A DNA stretch of 64,000 bases from Photobacterium sp. SKA34 (GTDB lineage: Bacteria > Pseudomonadota > Gammaproteobacteria > Enterobacterales > Vibrionaceae): assembly GCF_000153325.1 (NCBI RefSeq), contig NZ_CH724143.1:526396-590395 (forward strand). The letters run 5' to 3'. Made by a program: the position numbers and the translations under genes. The notes under the pieces are model-generated. The model saw nothing but the letters and a program-made list of their open reading frames with translations. It made no database searches and was not told where the DNA came from. This document shows, in pieces, positions 1-11,463 of this stretch; the stretch's first letter is position 1; each line of letters begins with the position of its first letter.

Positions 1-369
1 GTAAGTTTCTTCATTATCTTCCAGTGCTAGACTGACAATAACGACATTTTCGTTTTCACGGTGTTCCAATAATGACCACTGTGATGTGCGGGCAAAACCA
101 TGAGAGGGAGTGCCAGCTTGGCCAAACCAAGGCCAACAAATTGGAATACCGCCACGCACCGCTTTTGACTGATCAAAAATGGCTTTTTCACTTAACCAAA
201 TAATGTCTTTCTCACCTTGTGGTTTGAACCATAATAGGTGGCCACCATGCAGTGAAATTCCGGCTTCAGCAAGAGGGTGGATCACTCGAATGATATTAAT
301 CCCTTGATATTCACAAGCAGTGACGTTGTCGGATAAAGCGTTAACAGTAGAAAGTTGACGTAGATTCAT
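1..369 (-). CDS. yeaD: D-hexose-6-phosphate mutarotase (YeaD family), 3' part outside window
   Basis: This is the N-terminal 123 codons of an aldose-1-epimerase-fold protein; the rest runs off the left edge. The translation shows the family features GGIPICWPWFG and HGFAR, the latter carrying the active-site histidine region. YeaD enzymes interconvert the anomers of glucose-6-phosphate and related sugars in the cytoplasm. The ATG at 369 is preferred over one two codons upstream because AAGGA lies six bases ahead of it. It sits directly downstream of gapA on the same strand, the same order as gapA-yeaD in E. coli, but a strong terminator separates them. Confidence 0.9.
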   Translation of the reverse strand, partial: MNLRQLSTVNALSDNVTACEYQGINIIRVIHPLAEAGISLHGGHLLWFKPQGEKDIIWLSEKAIFDQSKAVRGGIPICWPWFGQAGTPSHGFARTSQWSLLEHRENENVVIVSLALEDNEETY

Positions 370-535
370 CTTCATTCCTTAAAAGTTAAAAGCAGGAAGT
401 GCTCATTTGTTTAGCGCTTATTAGAGCATTAAGCAATAAACAAAAAAGTACTTATTTTTCGCTTTAAAATATCAAAAAATATGAAAACTAATTTGTGAAG
501 AGTTCTGATTGTTTTTTTATCATTTATACTAGATA

Positions 536-568
536 CAAAAAAGGCGCCGCAAAATGCGCCGCCTTTTT
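536..568 (-). terminator. Rho-independent terminator of gapA
   Basis: A GC-rich hairpin with arms of about 12 bp and one mismatch, loop AAA, is flanked by an A-run on one side and a T-run on the other. It starts 12 bases after the gapA stop and should stop gapA transcripts before yeaD. The A and T runs make it potentially bidirectional. Confidence 0.85.
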
Positions 569-579
569 AATTGCTTACA

Positions 580-1907
<1,328 letters not shown>

Positions 1908-2294
1908 ATGAAAAATAAATCTGATGCTTATTGGCAAGAGAAATTATCAGAAATGGCTTATCAAGTTTGCCGACAACAAGCGACTGAGCCACCCTATAGC
2001 GGCAAATTACTTCATAACCATAAAACAGGTATTTATTCATGTACTTGTTGTGGTTCGTCGTTGTTCTCTTCTGACAGTAAATATGACTCAGGCTGTGGTT
2101 GGCCTAGCTTTGATGCACCACTGAATGATGATTGTATCAGCTATATTGAAGATAATAGTCATGGTATGAAACGAATAGAAATTCGATGTAAGTCTTGTGA
2201 TAGTCATCTTGGACATGTTTTTAATGATGGTCCACAAACAACAGGTGAACGTTATTGTGTGAACTCGATATCATTAATATTTACGGACGAATAA
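1908..2294 (+). CDS. msrB: Peptide-methionine (R)-S-oxide reductase
   Basis: This 128-residue protein reduces the R epimer of methionine sulfoxide in oxidised proteins, using thioredoxin. Zinc ligands are seen as C45-x2-C48 and C94-x2-C97, and the catalytic cysteine is C117 in RYCVNS, preceded by the [10 protein letters not shown] motif. The length is normal for stand-alone MsrB. An AAGGA-type ribosome site lies about eight bases before the ATG. It is divergent from gapA, an arrangement I recall from other Vibrionaceae. Confidence 0.95.
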   Translation: MKNKSDAYWQEKLSEMAYQVCRQQATEPPYSGKLLHNHKTGIYSCTCCGSSLFSSDSKYDSGCGWPSFDAPLNDDCISYIEDNSHGMKRIEIRCKSCDSHLGHVFNDGPQTTGERYCVNSISLIFTDE

Positions 2295-2302
2295 AGCGTA
2301 TG

Positions 2303-2335
2303 AGTGACGGTAATATATAATTATTTACCGTCACT
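2303..2335 (+). terminator. Stem-loop downstream of msrB
   Basis: Eleven-base perfect arms (AGTGACGGTAA and its complement) enclose an 11-base AT loop, nine bases after the msrB stop. It lacks a clear T-run, so it may be a weak terminator or a transcript-stabilising stem. Confidence 0.45.
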
Positions 2336-2434
2336 GTAATACATATCTAAAATGGTACTTTAAAACAAAATAATTTTAACGATTAAACCCTATATGTATC
2401 TATTATAAATTTATTTGATATTTACAATAAAATT

Positions 2435-3304
2435 TTAATTAATCATATTTCGCTCGTAGCTGCCATTTTGTAAATTATCTAAAATATTGACTGCTTTTTT
2501 ATTTAAAACCTTCTGTTCATCTTCTGTTAACAAAAATAAGCGGGCAATATTTTTCGCCTTTACTACGGGCATATTCATATCATTAGCAATTAATACCCAT
2601 ATATAAGCTTCTTTCAGTTTTTTTTGCTGTTGAGATAATGTTGCTAATGATTTAATTATATCTTGGTTTACGTTTTCATTTTTCTTATAAAGTGAAAGCG
2701 CATGATGGAGTAATTGATAGGTTTTATCTTTATCTTTGCTGATGTAGTAGCTAGCAAGTGCTAACTGAAGATCGGGCGTTTCTAATTCCTTTTTACCTTC
2801 GAGAGCGAGAAATTGTTGTTGTGCTTGTTCATCACCTTGACTCCAGCGATAGTAAATAATTTCTGGATCGGTCGACAACGATAGCTCTTTGTTTAAGCGT
2901 GTTACATTGTGATAGCTATCGTATAGTGCGTTCATACGAATAGTCTTTCGATCTTTTAGCTCTGTTGGTTCAATACGAGCTGCATATTCCAAGCAAAAAA
3001 TATACTTTTGCGTCGCTTCAAGTTCTTTAAATTTTTCTTGATCGGTTGGATTTTTCAACACATCATAACGTTGCCAAATTAACCCTGTTCGTTGAATACG
3101 GCATTGACCATCATTGACGTTGAGCTGGGTACACAAATCAGGGTAACTTTTACATAAGCTATCTGTGGTACGGTGGCGTTCAAAACAACCAGTTAATAAT
3201 AAGCTAATACTGATCGTTGTGAGAAGACGTTTAGTACTGTTTAAGAGTAACCTTGTCGGTACTACTCTTTTTGATGTTTCTTTAATTGAGAAGTAATACG
3301 CCAT
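2435..3304 (-). CDS. DUF2989-type lipoprotein of unknown function
   Basis: The 289-residue product has a lipobox LLTGC, so Cys40 should be lipidated after signal peptidase II cleavage. The n-region is unusually long for a lipoprotein, about 26 residues before the hydrophobic stretch, but no alternative start exists between the ATG and the lipobox. The mature part is hydrophilic and helical, with five cysteines in its first half. I recognise it as the DUF2989 family known mainly from Vibrionaceae and relatives. The second half has TPR-like alternation of A, L and Y residues. Function is unknown; envelope location is inferred. Confidence 0.75.
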   Translation of the reverse strand: MAYYFSIKETSKRVVPTRLLLNSTKRLLTTISISLLLTGCFERHRTTDSLCKSYPDLCTQLNVNDGQCRIQRTGLIWQRYDVLKNPTDQEKFKELEATQKYIFCLEYAARIEPTELKDRKTIRMNALYDSYHNVTRLNKELSLSTDPEIIYYRWSQGDEQAQQQFLALEGKKELETPDLQLALASYYISKDKDKTYQLLHHALSLYKKNENVNQDIIKSLATLSQQQKKLKEAYIWVLIANDMNMPVVKAKNIARLFLLTEDEQKVLNKKAVNILDNLQNGSYERNMIN

Positions 3305-3521
3305 AGTGACCTACATGTTGGTTACGAATAATGATAAATATAACGATGTCATGTGTTGTTATCGACGGATGCTCTCGAAAATGGTGAATTTATTTTGATA
3401 GACCTATCAACCTGTGATCGCTATTACAGTTTAAGGGGAAAGCATTGACTGTTATTACGTATTTAATAAGCTACAGCGATGTATTTAAACAAGCCTGTTA
3501 GTATCAAAATGAGGAGTGGGT

Positions 3522-3821
3522 ATGGATGTGTCGCAATTATTGAAGGCAATGACGCCAGAAGTCTTTGAGCGTATATCAGCCGCAGTAGAAACGGGGAAGT
3601 GGCCTGATGGTACAGTATTAACGGCTAATCAAAGAGATTCTGCGATGCAGGCTGTGATGCTTTATCAATCTCGCCATAATAGTGATGCGCAACATATGAC
3701 GGTTGCGGAGGGTGGCGAAATAAAATTTAAGAGTAAAGCTGAATTAAAACGTGATTTTGCTAATCAAGGTACTCTTGGTGAGTCGCCAGAGATAGCTCGT
3801 TTTGAACATGATGATATTTAA
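3522..3821 (+). CDS. yeaC: YeaC/DUF1315 family protein
   Basis: A 99-residue cytoplasmic protein that matches the conserved family start MDVSQLLKAMTPEVFERI and the WPDG motif; the family function is unknown. The ATG at 3522 is chosen over a GTG at 3516 because GAGGAG (3511-3516) sits five bases ahead of it. It is convergent with the next gene, with stops only two bases apart. In E. coli yeaC lies near the ansA-sppA-ydjA region, so the neighbourhood is partly conserved. Confidence 0.85.
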   Translation: MDVSQLLKAMTPEVFERISAAVETGKWPDGTVLTANQRDSAMQAVMLYQSRHNSDAQHMTVAEGGEIKFKSKAELKRDFANQGTLGESPEIARFEHDDI

Positions 3822-3823
3822 CG

Positions 3824-4507
3824 TTAGACCTTCTCATGCAGGTTAGGCAATATCATAGCTTCACAATAGAAGCTTTGTAATTGATGATCTTCTTCTGACA
3901 CAATATTGGCTATCCATGGCTCTTGCTCTATACGCTGTAGATAGTGGTGTAGAGTCGGGTAATGGGGTTGCAATCGTAACCCTGCCATCCACCCCGTTCT
4001 AAAAATACTCCAGATACTTATTTCAGCCATGGATAAATGATCGCCAACATACCCTTGCTCGGGTAGTTGTTCTTCGAGGTATTTCAACACATTGGGCAGG
4101 TGGTGAGAAAGGCATTGCTCCACCGCTTCTTCATCACATGGCTTATTTTGCATTTTATCGCGTAATACTTTTTGGTAAAACAAAACGCCACCGAGTAATG
4201 ATGTCACACGTGTCGCTGCATAGGCTTCAAACCAACGAATTTTTGCACGTTGTTTGGCATCGCCCGGATAAAGTGGGGGAACGGGGTAGGTATCGTCAAG
4301 ATAATGGGCAATAACAGTTGAATCAATGATTGTTGTATCGTTATGTTCAAGTACAGGGACTTTTCCCATTGGGTGGCGTTTGTGCGCAAGCTCTTTTTCT
4401 AAAAAGGGGTTGAGAGGCTGGAGTTCATAACGTATCCCTTTGTAATTAAGTGCCAACATGATTTTTCTGACGAAGGGCGAAATAGAGGCACCATGTAAAA
4501 TCATCAT
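3824..4507 (-). CDS. Glutathione S-transferase family protein
   Basis: The product has 227 residues. An N-terminal thioredoxin-like fold (about residues 1-78) contains the SPFVRK active-site region near residues 10-15 and the cis-proline motif KVPVLE. It is followed by an all-helical C-terminal domain. Such proteins conjugate or reduce electrophiles with glutathione, or act as non-catalytic SspA-like proteins; the substrate cannot be inferred. Two adjacent ATGs (4507 and 4504) are possible starts. It is convergent with yeaC and has no obvious operon partner. Confidence 0.85.
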   Translation of the reverse strand: MMILHGASISPFVRKIMLALNYKGIRYELQPLNPFLEKELAHKRHPMGKVPVLEHNDTTIIDSTVIAHYLDDTYPVPPLYPGDAKQRAKIRWFEAYAATRVTSLLGGVLFYQKVLRDKMQNKPCDEEAVEQCLSHHLPNVLKYLEEQLPEQGYVGDHLSMAEISIWSIFRTGWMAGLRLQPHYPTLHHYLQRIEQEPWIANIVSEEDHQLQSFYCEAMILPNLHEKV

Positions 4508-4605
4508 TGTTCCAACCCATGAAGGTAGATTGCTATTAGCTGTAATTGTAGTTCGGCTGGAAAATTTTTGGGGAGTGGTGTTTTTATTTTATGATAGCTA
4601 AAAAT

Positions 4606-4632
4606 AAAAAAGAGCCTGTTCGGCTCTTTTTT
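4606..4632 (-). terminator. Rho-independent terminator of ansA
   Basis: Stem AGAGCC/GGCTCT (4611-4616 with 4622-4627), loop TGTTC, is extended by A- and T-runs on either side. It lies 22 bases past the ansA stop and is potentially bidirectional. Confidence 0.85.
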
Positions 4633-4653
4633 TTATTAAACAAGTACTACTAA

Positions 4654-5667
4654 TTACAAGGTTAACTCACCACGGAGATCTTGTTGCATCAGCGTACGCA
4701 TTGTCTCAATCGGTAAATCTTGGCTGAGTAAGTAATGTAATTTAGCTAATGCCGCTTCAGGTGTCATATCATAGCCACTCAGCACGCCAGCATCAGCTAG
4801 CGCACAACCTGTTGCATACCCACCCATATTAACTTTACCTGATAAACATTGGGTTAAGTTCATGACAATCACACCACGATTTGATGCTTCTTTTAACTGA
4901 TCAAGTAGTTCTTTATTTTGAGGTGCATTACCTACACCAAAAGTTAGTAGGATCATAGCATTAACAGGTTGGCGTAGGGTATTACGTATAACCTCTGGTG
5001 AGATCCCAGGATACATGGTGATCACACCAATAGGTTGTGGCGTGATGGTATGAACTTTAAATTCACCATCCGGTTTTTTGTTTAATTCCGTTCCGCTATT
5101 AATGGTGATGTTAATGCCTGCTTCTAACAATGGTGGCAAGTTTGGTGAAATAAACGCACCAAAACCATCGGCATGAGCCTTAGTACTGCGGTTACCACGG
5201 ATCAATTGGTTGTTGAAAAATACCGTCACTTCATTGATTGGGTAATTAGCAGCAATATGTAACGCATTCAATAAGTTGCTTTGACCATCAGAACGAAGTT
5301 CAACTAATGGAATTTGAGAGCCGGTTACAATGACAGGCTTATCTAAATTCTCGAACATAAAAGACAAAGCAGAAGCGGTGTACGCCATGGTATCTGTGCC
5401 ATGAAGGATCACAAAACCATCATACTTATCATAATTATCTTTTATATCGTCTGCAATGCGTTGCCAATCCGAAGGTGTCATATCTGATGAGTCGATTAAA
5501 GGCGAATACTCATGGATAGTGAACTCAGGCATTTCTGGGCGATGGAATTCTGGCATGCTAGCTAATTGCTTTTGCATAAAGCCTGATACAGGAATATAGC
5601 CGTGATCAGATTTTTGCATACCAATGGTGCCGCCAGTGTAGGCGATATAAATATGTTTTCTTTCCAT
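4654..5667 (-). CDS. ansA: L-asparaginase I, cytoplasmic
   Basis: This 337-residue enzyme hydrolyses asparagine to aspartate and ammonia. There is no signal peptide, in line with the cytoplasmic type I enzyme. Catalytic residues fall where expected: Thr14 in TGGTIG, Thr91-Asp92 in HGTDTM and Lys163 in RSTKAHADGF. The length equals E. coli AnsA. It follows sppA on the same strand, as in E. coli, but 250 bases and a terminator separate them, so it probably has its own promoter. Confidence 0.95.
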   Translation of the reverse strand: MERKHIYIAYTGGTIGMQKSDHGYIPVSGFMQKQLASMPEFHRPEMPEFTIHEYSPLIDSSDMTPSDWQRIADDIKDNYDKYDGFVILHGTDTMAYTASALSFMFENLDKPVIVTGSQIPLVELRSDGQSNLLNALHIAANYPINEVTVFFNNQLIRGNRSTKAHADGFGAFISPNLPPLLEAGINITINSGTELNKKPDGEFKVHTITPQPIGVITMYPGISPEVIRNTLRQPVNAMILLTFGVGNAPQNKELLDQLKEASNRGVIVMNLTQCLSGKVNMGGYATGCALADAGVLSGYDMTPEAALAKLHYLLSQDLPIETMRTLMQQDLRGELTL

Positions 5668-5858
5668 TTTTCAGCACAGAGTTAACGGTTGGTGTGCGCA
5701 TTATACGCAAACTGTATGAAGATGCGAGTTAAGGGATTTTTAGAGGGATACTTCTTGCTTTGAAATGTGAACTAAGATTGATGTGCTTATATTTTGAGTT
5801 ATTGTGGATTTTATCACTGATCTAGATTGGTGGGGTTATTTAAGCATTGTTACATAAT

Positions 5859-5887
5859 AAAAAGCTCGACATATAGCCGAGCTTTTT
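5859..5887 (-). terminator. Rho-independent terminator of sppA
   Basis: Ten-base arms (AAAAAGCTCG and CGAGCTTTTT) around a 9-base loop lie about 30 bases after the sppA stop and end in a T-run on the minus strand. Confidence 0.85.
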
Positions 5888-5917
5888 AACTATTTATTAC
5901 TGATAACGTTTTTGTTA

Positions 5918-7765
5918 CTAGTTAACAGTGCTGCAATTTAAGCAGAACGCATAACGACCATTAGGATCGTTAAAGTTACTAAGAGAAGTCAGATCTTTTG
6001 CAACTTTAGTCACTGGAGCTAATGCATTTGGTGTGTCACCAATAACCATCGCCACAACCTGTGCTTTAACTTCACTCGACATTTCTTTAAAGAATTGCTG
6101 GATAGGAGAAAGAGGCTGTTGCATCCATACTAATTGGTAATCATCAATTTTTGCAAGTGACACGGCTTCAGTTATTGCAGTATCAAAATCACCGAGCTCA
6201 TCGACTAAACCGCGTTCTTTAGCGTCTTTACCTGTCCATACTCGGCCTTGAGCAATTTTATCTGCTTGTTCAAGTGACATGTGGCGGTATTTGCTGACTA
6301 AACCAATGAAGCGCTGGTAGCCATTATCAACCCCAAGCTGGAAAACTTTGCCGATATTTTCAGGAAGTGCACGTGTTACGCCGACACCCGAGAAAGGAGT
6401 CGTTCCAACGCCATCACTGTAAACGCCTAACTTTTCCAAACTTTTCTCAAATGTGGTTAAAATGGCAAAGATACCAATAGAGCCTGTAATGGTTGTTGGT
6501 TGTGCGATGATCTTATCGGCACTTGAAGAAATCCAGTAACCACCTGATGCAGCAACACTCGACATCGAAACAACAACAGGTTTCCCGGCTGCTTTTAAGG
6601 CATCGACTTCATTACGGATCACTTCAGAAGCAAAGGCGCTGCCTCCTGGGCTATCGACACGTAAGATCACAGATTTTACATCGTTATCAAAGCGAGCTTT
6701 ACGAAGTAGTGCTGCAATCGTGTCACCACCTGCTGTACCTTGGCTACTCTTACCATCAACAATAGCGCCACTTGCAACAATGACAGCTACTTTGTTATCG
6801 GATGGTTTTTGATCATCAACCAGCATAGATAAGTAATCGTAGTAGCTGATCTGTTTAAAGCTGTGTTCACCATTATCACCAAATTCTTTCATTAAGATTT
6901 GGCTTAATTGAGGACGAGTTACCAACTCATCAACAAGACCCATCTTTTTACTCAATTGCGCAAAATCACCATTAACGGCTATAAGTTGTTCAATAAAGCT
7001 GTTCATTTCAGGAGTCAGTGTTTTTGCATCGATATTACGATTTTTTGCAACATCAGACGTATAAGCATCCCATAGTTGATCTAACCAAACCGTATTGGCT
7101 TCTTTCGCTGGGGTTGACATGCCATCGCGGATATAAGGTTCGACAAATGATTTGTAAGTACCTACACGGAAAACATGCGTGGTGACATCTAGCTTTTCTA
7201 ATAATGTTTTATAGTAAAGCGTATAGGTGCCATAACCCTTTAACATGATACCGCCATCAGGTGACATAAAGATCTTATCGGCATAACTTGCAAGGTAGTA
7301 TTGGCTTTGGCTGTAATGACCACCATAAGCATAAACAGGCTTACCAGATGCTTTAAATTCTTGAATGGCTTTTGCAATATAGCGCAGTTTAGTCAGACTC
7401 GTTTCAGGCATGTTTTTAAGATTTAATACAAGGCCAGTAATAGAGCTATCGGTAGTTGCAGTGCGGATGGCTTCGACAATATCAAATAAAACGTTTTGCT
7501 CAACAGGTGGTTGCCCCATCACATCACTAATAACGCTATCTAATGGATTGTCATAGTTTTTCTGCTCAACAATCGGACCAGATAAATTAAGCACAAGTGC
7601 CGATGCCTCTGGTTTTTCAGGACTTTCATCATTGTCACTAAAAGCAAAAATAATGGCACCTACAATCAGTAGGAAAACTAAGTTAAGAATAAACTTACGG
7701 GCGAAGTTGATTAACTTCCAGATTGTTCTGAAAAACGCTCCAATCCCTGTGAATATGGCTTTCAT
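5918..7765 (-). CDS. sppA: Signal peptide peptidase SppA, 67 kDa type (protease IV)
   Basis: An inner-membrane serine protease of family S49 that degrades cleaved signal peptides. A single membrane anchor lies near residues 27-43, followed by two tandem S49 domains. From the chosen start the catalytic Lys205 is in GTYKSFVEP and the nucleophile Ser407 in VAASGGYW, the same arrangement as K209/S409 of E. coli. The open frame extends ten codons upstream, but the internal ATG at 7765 has an AAAGAGAG ribosome site and gives 615 residues, close to the 618 of E. coli. Confidence 0.93.
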   Translation of the reverse strand: MKAIFTGIGAFFRTIWKLINFARKFILNLVFLLIVGAIIFAFSDNDESPEKPEASALVLNLSGPIVEQKNYDNPLDSVISDVMGQPPVEQNVLFDIVEAIRTATTDSSITGLVLNLKNMPETSLTKLRYIAKAIQEFKASGKPVYAYGGHYSQSQYYLASYADKIFMSPDGGIMLKGYGTYTLYYKTLLEKLDVTTHVFRVGTYKSFVEPYIRDGMSTPAKEANTVWLDQLWDAYTSDVAKNRNIDAKTLTPEMNSFIEQLIAVNGDFAQLSKKMGLVDELVTRPQLSQILMKEFGDNGEHSFKQISYYDYLSMLVDDQKPSDNKVAVIVASGAIVDGKSSQGTAGGDTIAALLRKARFDNDVKSVILRVDSPGGSAFASEVIRNEVDALKAAGKPVVVSMSSVAASGGYWISSSADKIIAQPTTITGSIGIFAILTTFEKSLEKLGVYSDGVGTTPFSGVGVTRALPENIGKVFQLGVDNGYQRFIGLVSKYRHMSLEQADKIAQGRVWTGKDAKERGLVDELGDFDTAITEAVSLAKIDDYQLVWMQQPLSPIQQFFKEMSSEVKAQVVAMVIGDTPNALAPVTKVAKDLTSLSNFNDPNGRYAFCLNCSTVN

Positions 7766-7969
7766 GGATGCTCTCTTTAATGATTCTTGAGACATATCGT
7801 ATCGTACTCATTAACTAATTTCAGTAAATTTACTATTAAGAAGAGATATCAAAACAAGGTATTGAATAAATAGCCGTGTTGTTAGTCATCGAAGTGATAA
7901 GAAAAGTGCGCGAAAGCACAATTGTTAACTTAATGTAAACAAATAATTGAAATGGCATAGCAGGGTTAA

Positions 7970-10021
<2,052 letters not shown>

Positions 10022-10049
10022 GCTGTAATTAAAGCATTATTGAGCTAAC

Positions 10050-10076
10050 AGGTGAGATTAAAATCTCACCTTTTTT
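10050..10076 (+). terminator. Rho-independent terminator of fadH
   Basis: Nine-base arms (AGGTGAGAT and ATCTCACCT), loop TAAA and a six-T tail lie 28 bases after the fadH stop. It marks the left edge of the polysaccharide region. Confidence 0.9.
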
Positions 10077-10294
10077 ATCTGTCAAAATAAAGAATCGAAT
10101 TTTAATTATTTTAAGAGGTATGTTACTGGTTTTACTTAATTGTCATGTTGATGTGTTTTTTTTGATTCTAGATTGTATTTAATTGGTTTTTGTGACGTTG
10201 GTTCTTAAATGTATATCTATACACTATGCAATATGTTTTTATCATTACTATTTGGTATGGTTGTTGTCTTTATCGATTTATGAATGTTTAAATA

Positions 10295-11437
10295 ATGCCC
10301 CTCTATAGATGCAAAGTTTTACAAAATGTATGTTTAGTTACTTTTTTTTGTCTGTTTTTTCTCTCCGGTTGCAGTATGCCTGGAATGCATTTGAATATAA
10401 AAAGTAAAGGGCTAAAAAATACTAAAAATGAATCCATTTTGAGCAAGGTAAATGTTTATTATTTAGATAGTAGTGTAATCAATAAAATAAGAAAAAAAGA
10501 AGTCAAAGCTAAGACGAATGAAGAATTACAAACTGATATAAATAATTATAGTTATATTGTTGGACCCACAGATGTATTAAATATCACCGTTTGGAATCAT
10601 CCAGAGCTAACTATTCCTCAGGGACCAGATCGAACGCCCGAAGAATCGGGTACTCGCGTGCATGCTGATGGGCGTATTTTTTATCCTTATGTTGGCTTTA
10701 TTCATGTTGCAGGACACGAATTATCTTATATACAAAATGTGTTAACAAATAAGTTAGCTAGATACATTGAGATGCCACAAATTGAAGTTTCAGTAGCTGC
10801 CTATAAATCAAAGCAAGTTTATGTCACCGGCTCAGTGAAGTGTCCTGGAGAACAAGCTATTACAGATAAGGCATTAACGTTATTGCTTGCTATTAATAAG
10901 GCTATGGGGTTTAGTGCTGATGCCGATTGGCATAATGTTACTGTCACAAGAAATAATAATGTTATTCATTTATCGGCTTACGATCTTATTCAAAATGGCG
11001 ATTTAACCCAGAATATACTATTAAAGAATAACGATATTATACATATAGCTAATAATGACGATTTAAAAGTATTCGTAATGGGGGAGGTGAACAATCCTCA
11101 AACGCTTCAAATTGACCGCTCAGGAATGAATTTAACTGAGGCGCTTAGTACTGTTGGCGGGATTAATGAAATCAGTGCTGATGCTGAAGGTGTCTTTGTT
11201 ATTAGAATGAATAACGAGAATAAAAATAATAAAGTTGCAAATATATATCAACTGAATATGAAAAATGCTGCTGCTATGATTCTTGCCAATCAATTCGAAT
11301 TAAAATCTCAAGATATTATCTATGTTACCGCTTCACCCATGGGAGGGTGGAATAGAGTGATGACACAGGTTCTACCAACCATTACAAACTTTACCACACT
11401 CACTCAAGGTGTGAATTATTATACGGATCTTAAATAA
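10295..11437 (+). CDS. wza: Wza-type outer-membrane polysaccharide export lipoprotein, copy 1
   Basis: This 380-residue protein should form the octameric outer-membrane channel that exports capsule or exopolysaccharide. Lipobox LSGC puts the lipidated cysteine at residue 26. A polysaccharide-export domain begins near YIVGPTDVLNITVW (about residue 87) and SLBB-type beta-grasp repeats follow ([18 protein letters not shown]). Length matches E. coli Wza (379). The coding DNA is visibly more AT-rich than copy 2, and the ribosome site is poor. It forms a pair with the following wzc, 26 bases downstream. No ops element is seen upstream. Confidence 0.9.
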   Translation: MPLYRCKVLQNVCLVTFFCLFFLSGCSMPGMHLNIKSKGLKNTKNESILSKVNVYYLDSSVINKIRKKEVKAKTNEELQTDINNYSYIVGPTDVLNITVWNHPELTIPQGPDRTPEESGTRVHADGRIFYPYVGFIHVAGHELSYIQNVLTNKLARYIEMPQIEVSVAAYKSKQVYVTGSVKCPGEQAITDKALTLLLAINKAMGFSADADWHNVTVTRNNNVIHLSAYDLIQNGDLTQNILLKNNDIIHIANNDDLKVFVMGEVNNPQTLQIDRSGMNLTEALSTVGGINEISADAEGVFVIRMNNENKNNKVANIYQLNMKNAAAMILANQFELKSQDIIYVTASPMGGWNRVMTQVLPTITNFTTLTQGVNYYTDLK

Positions 11438-11463
11438 CGTAATTAAATTAGGGATGAAATGAA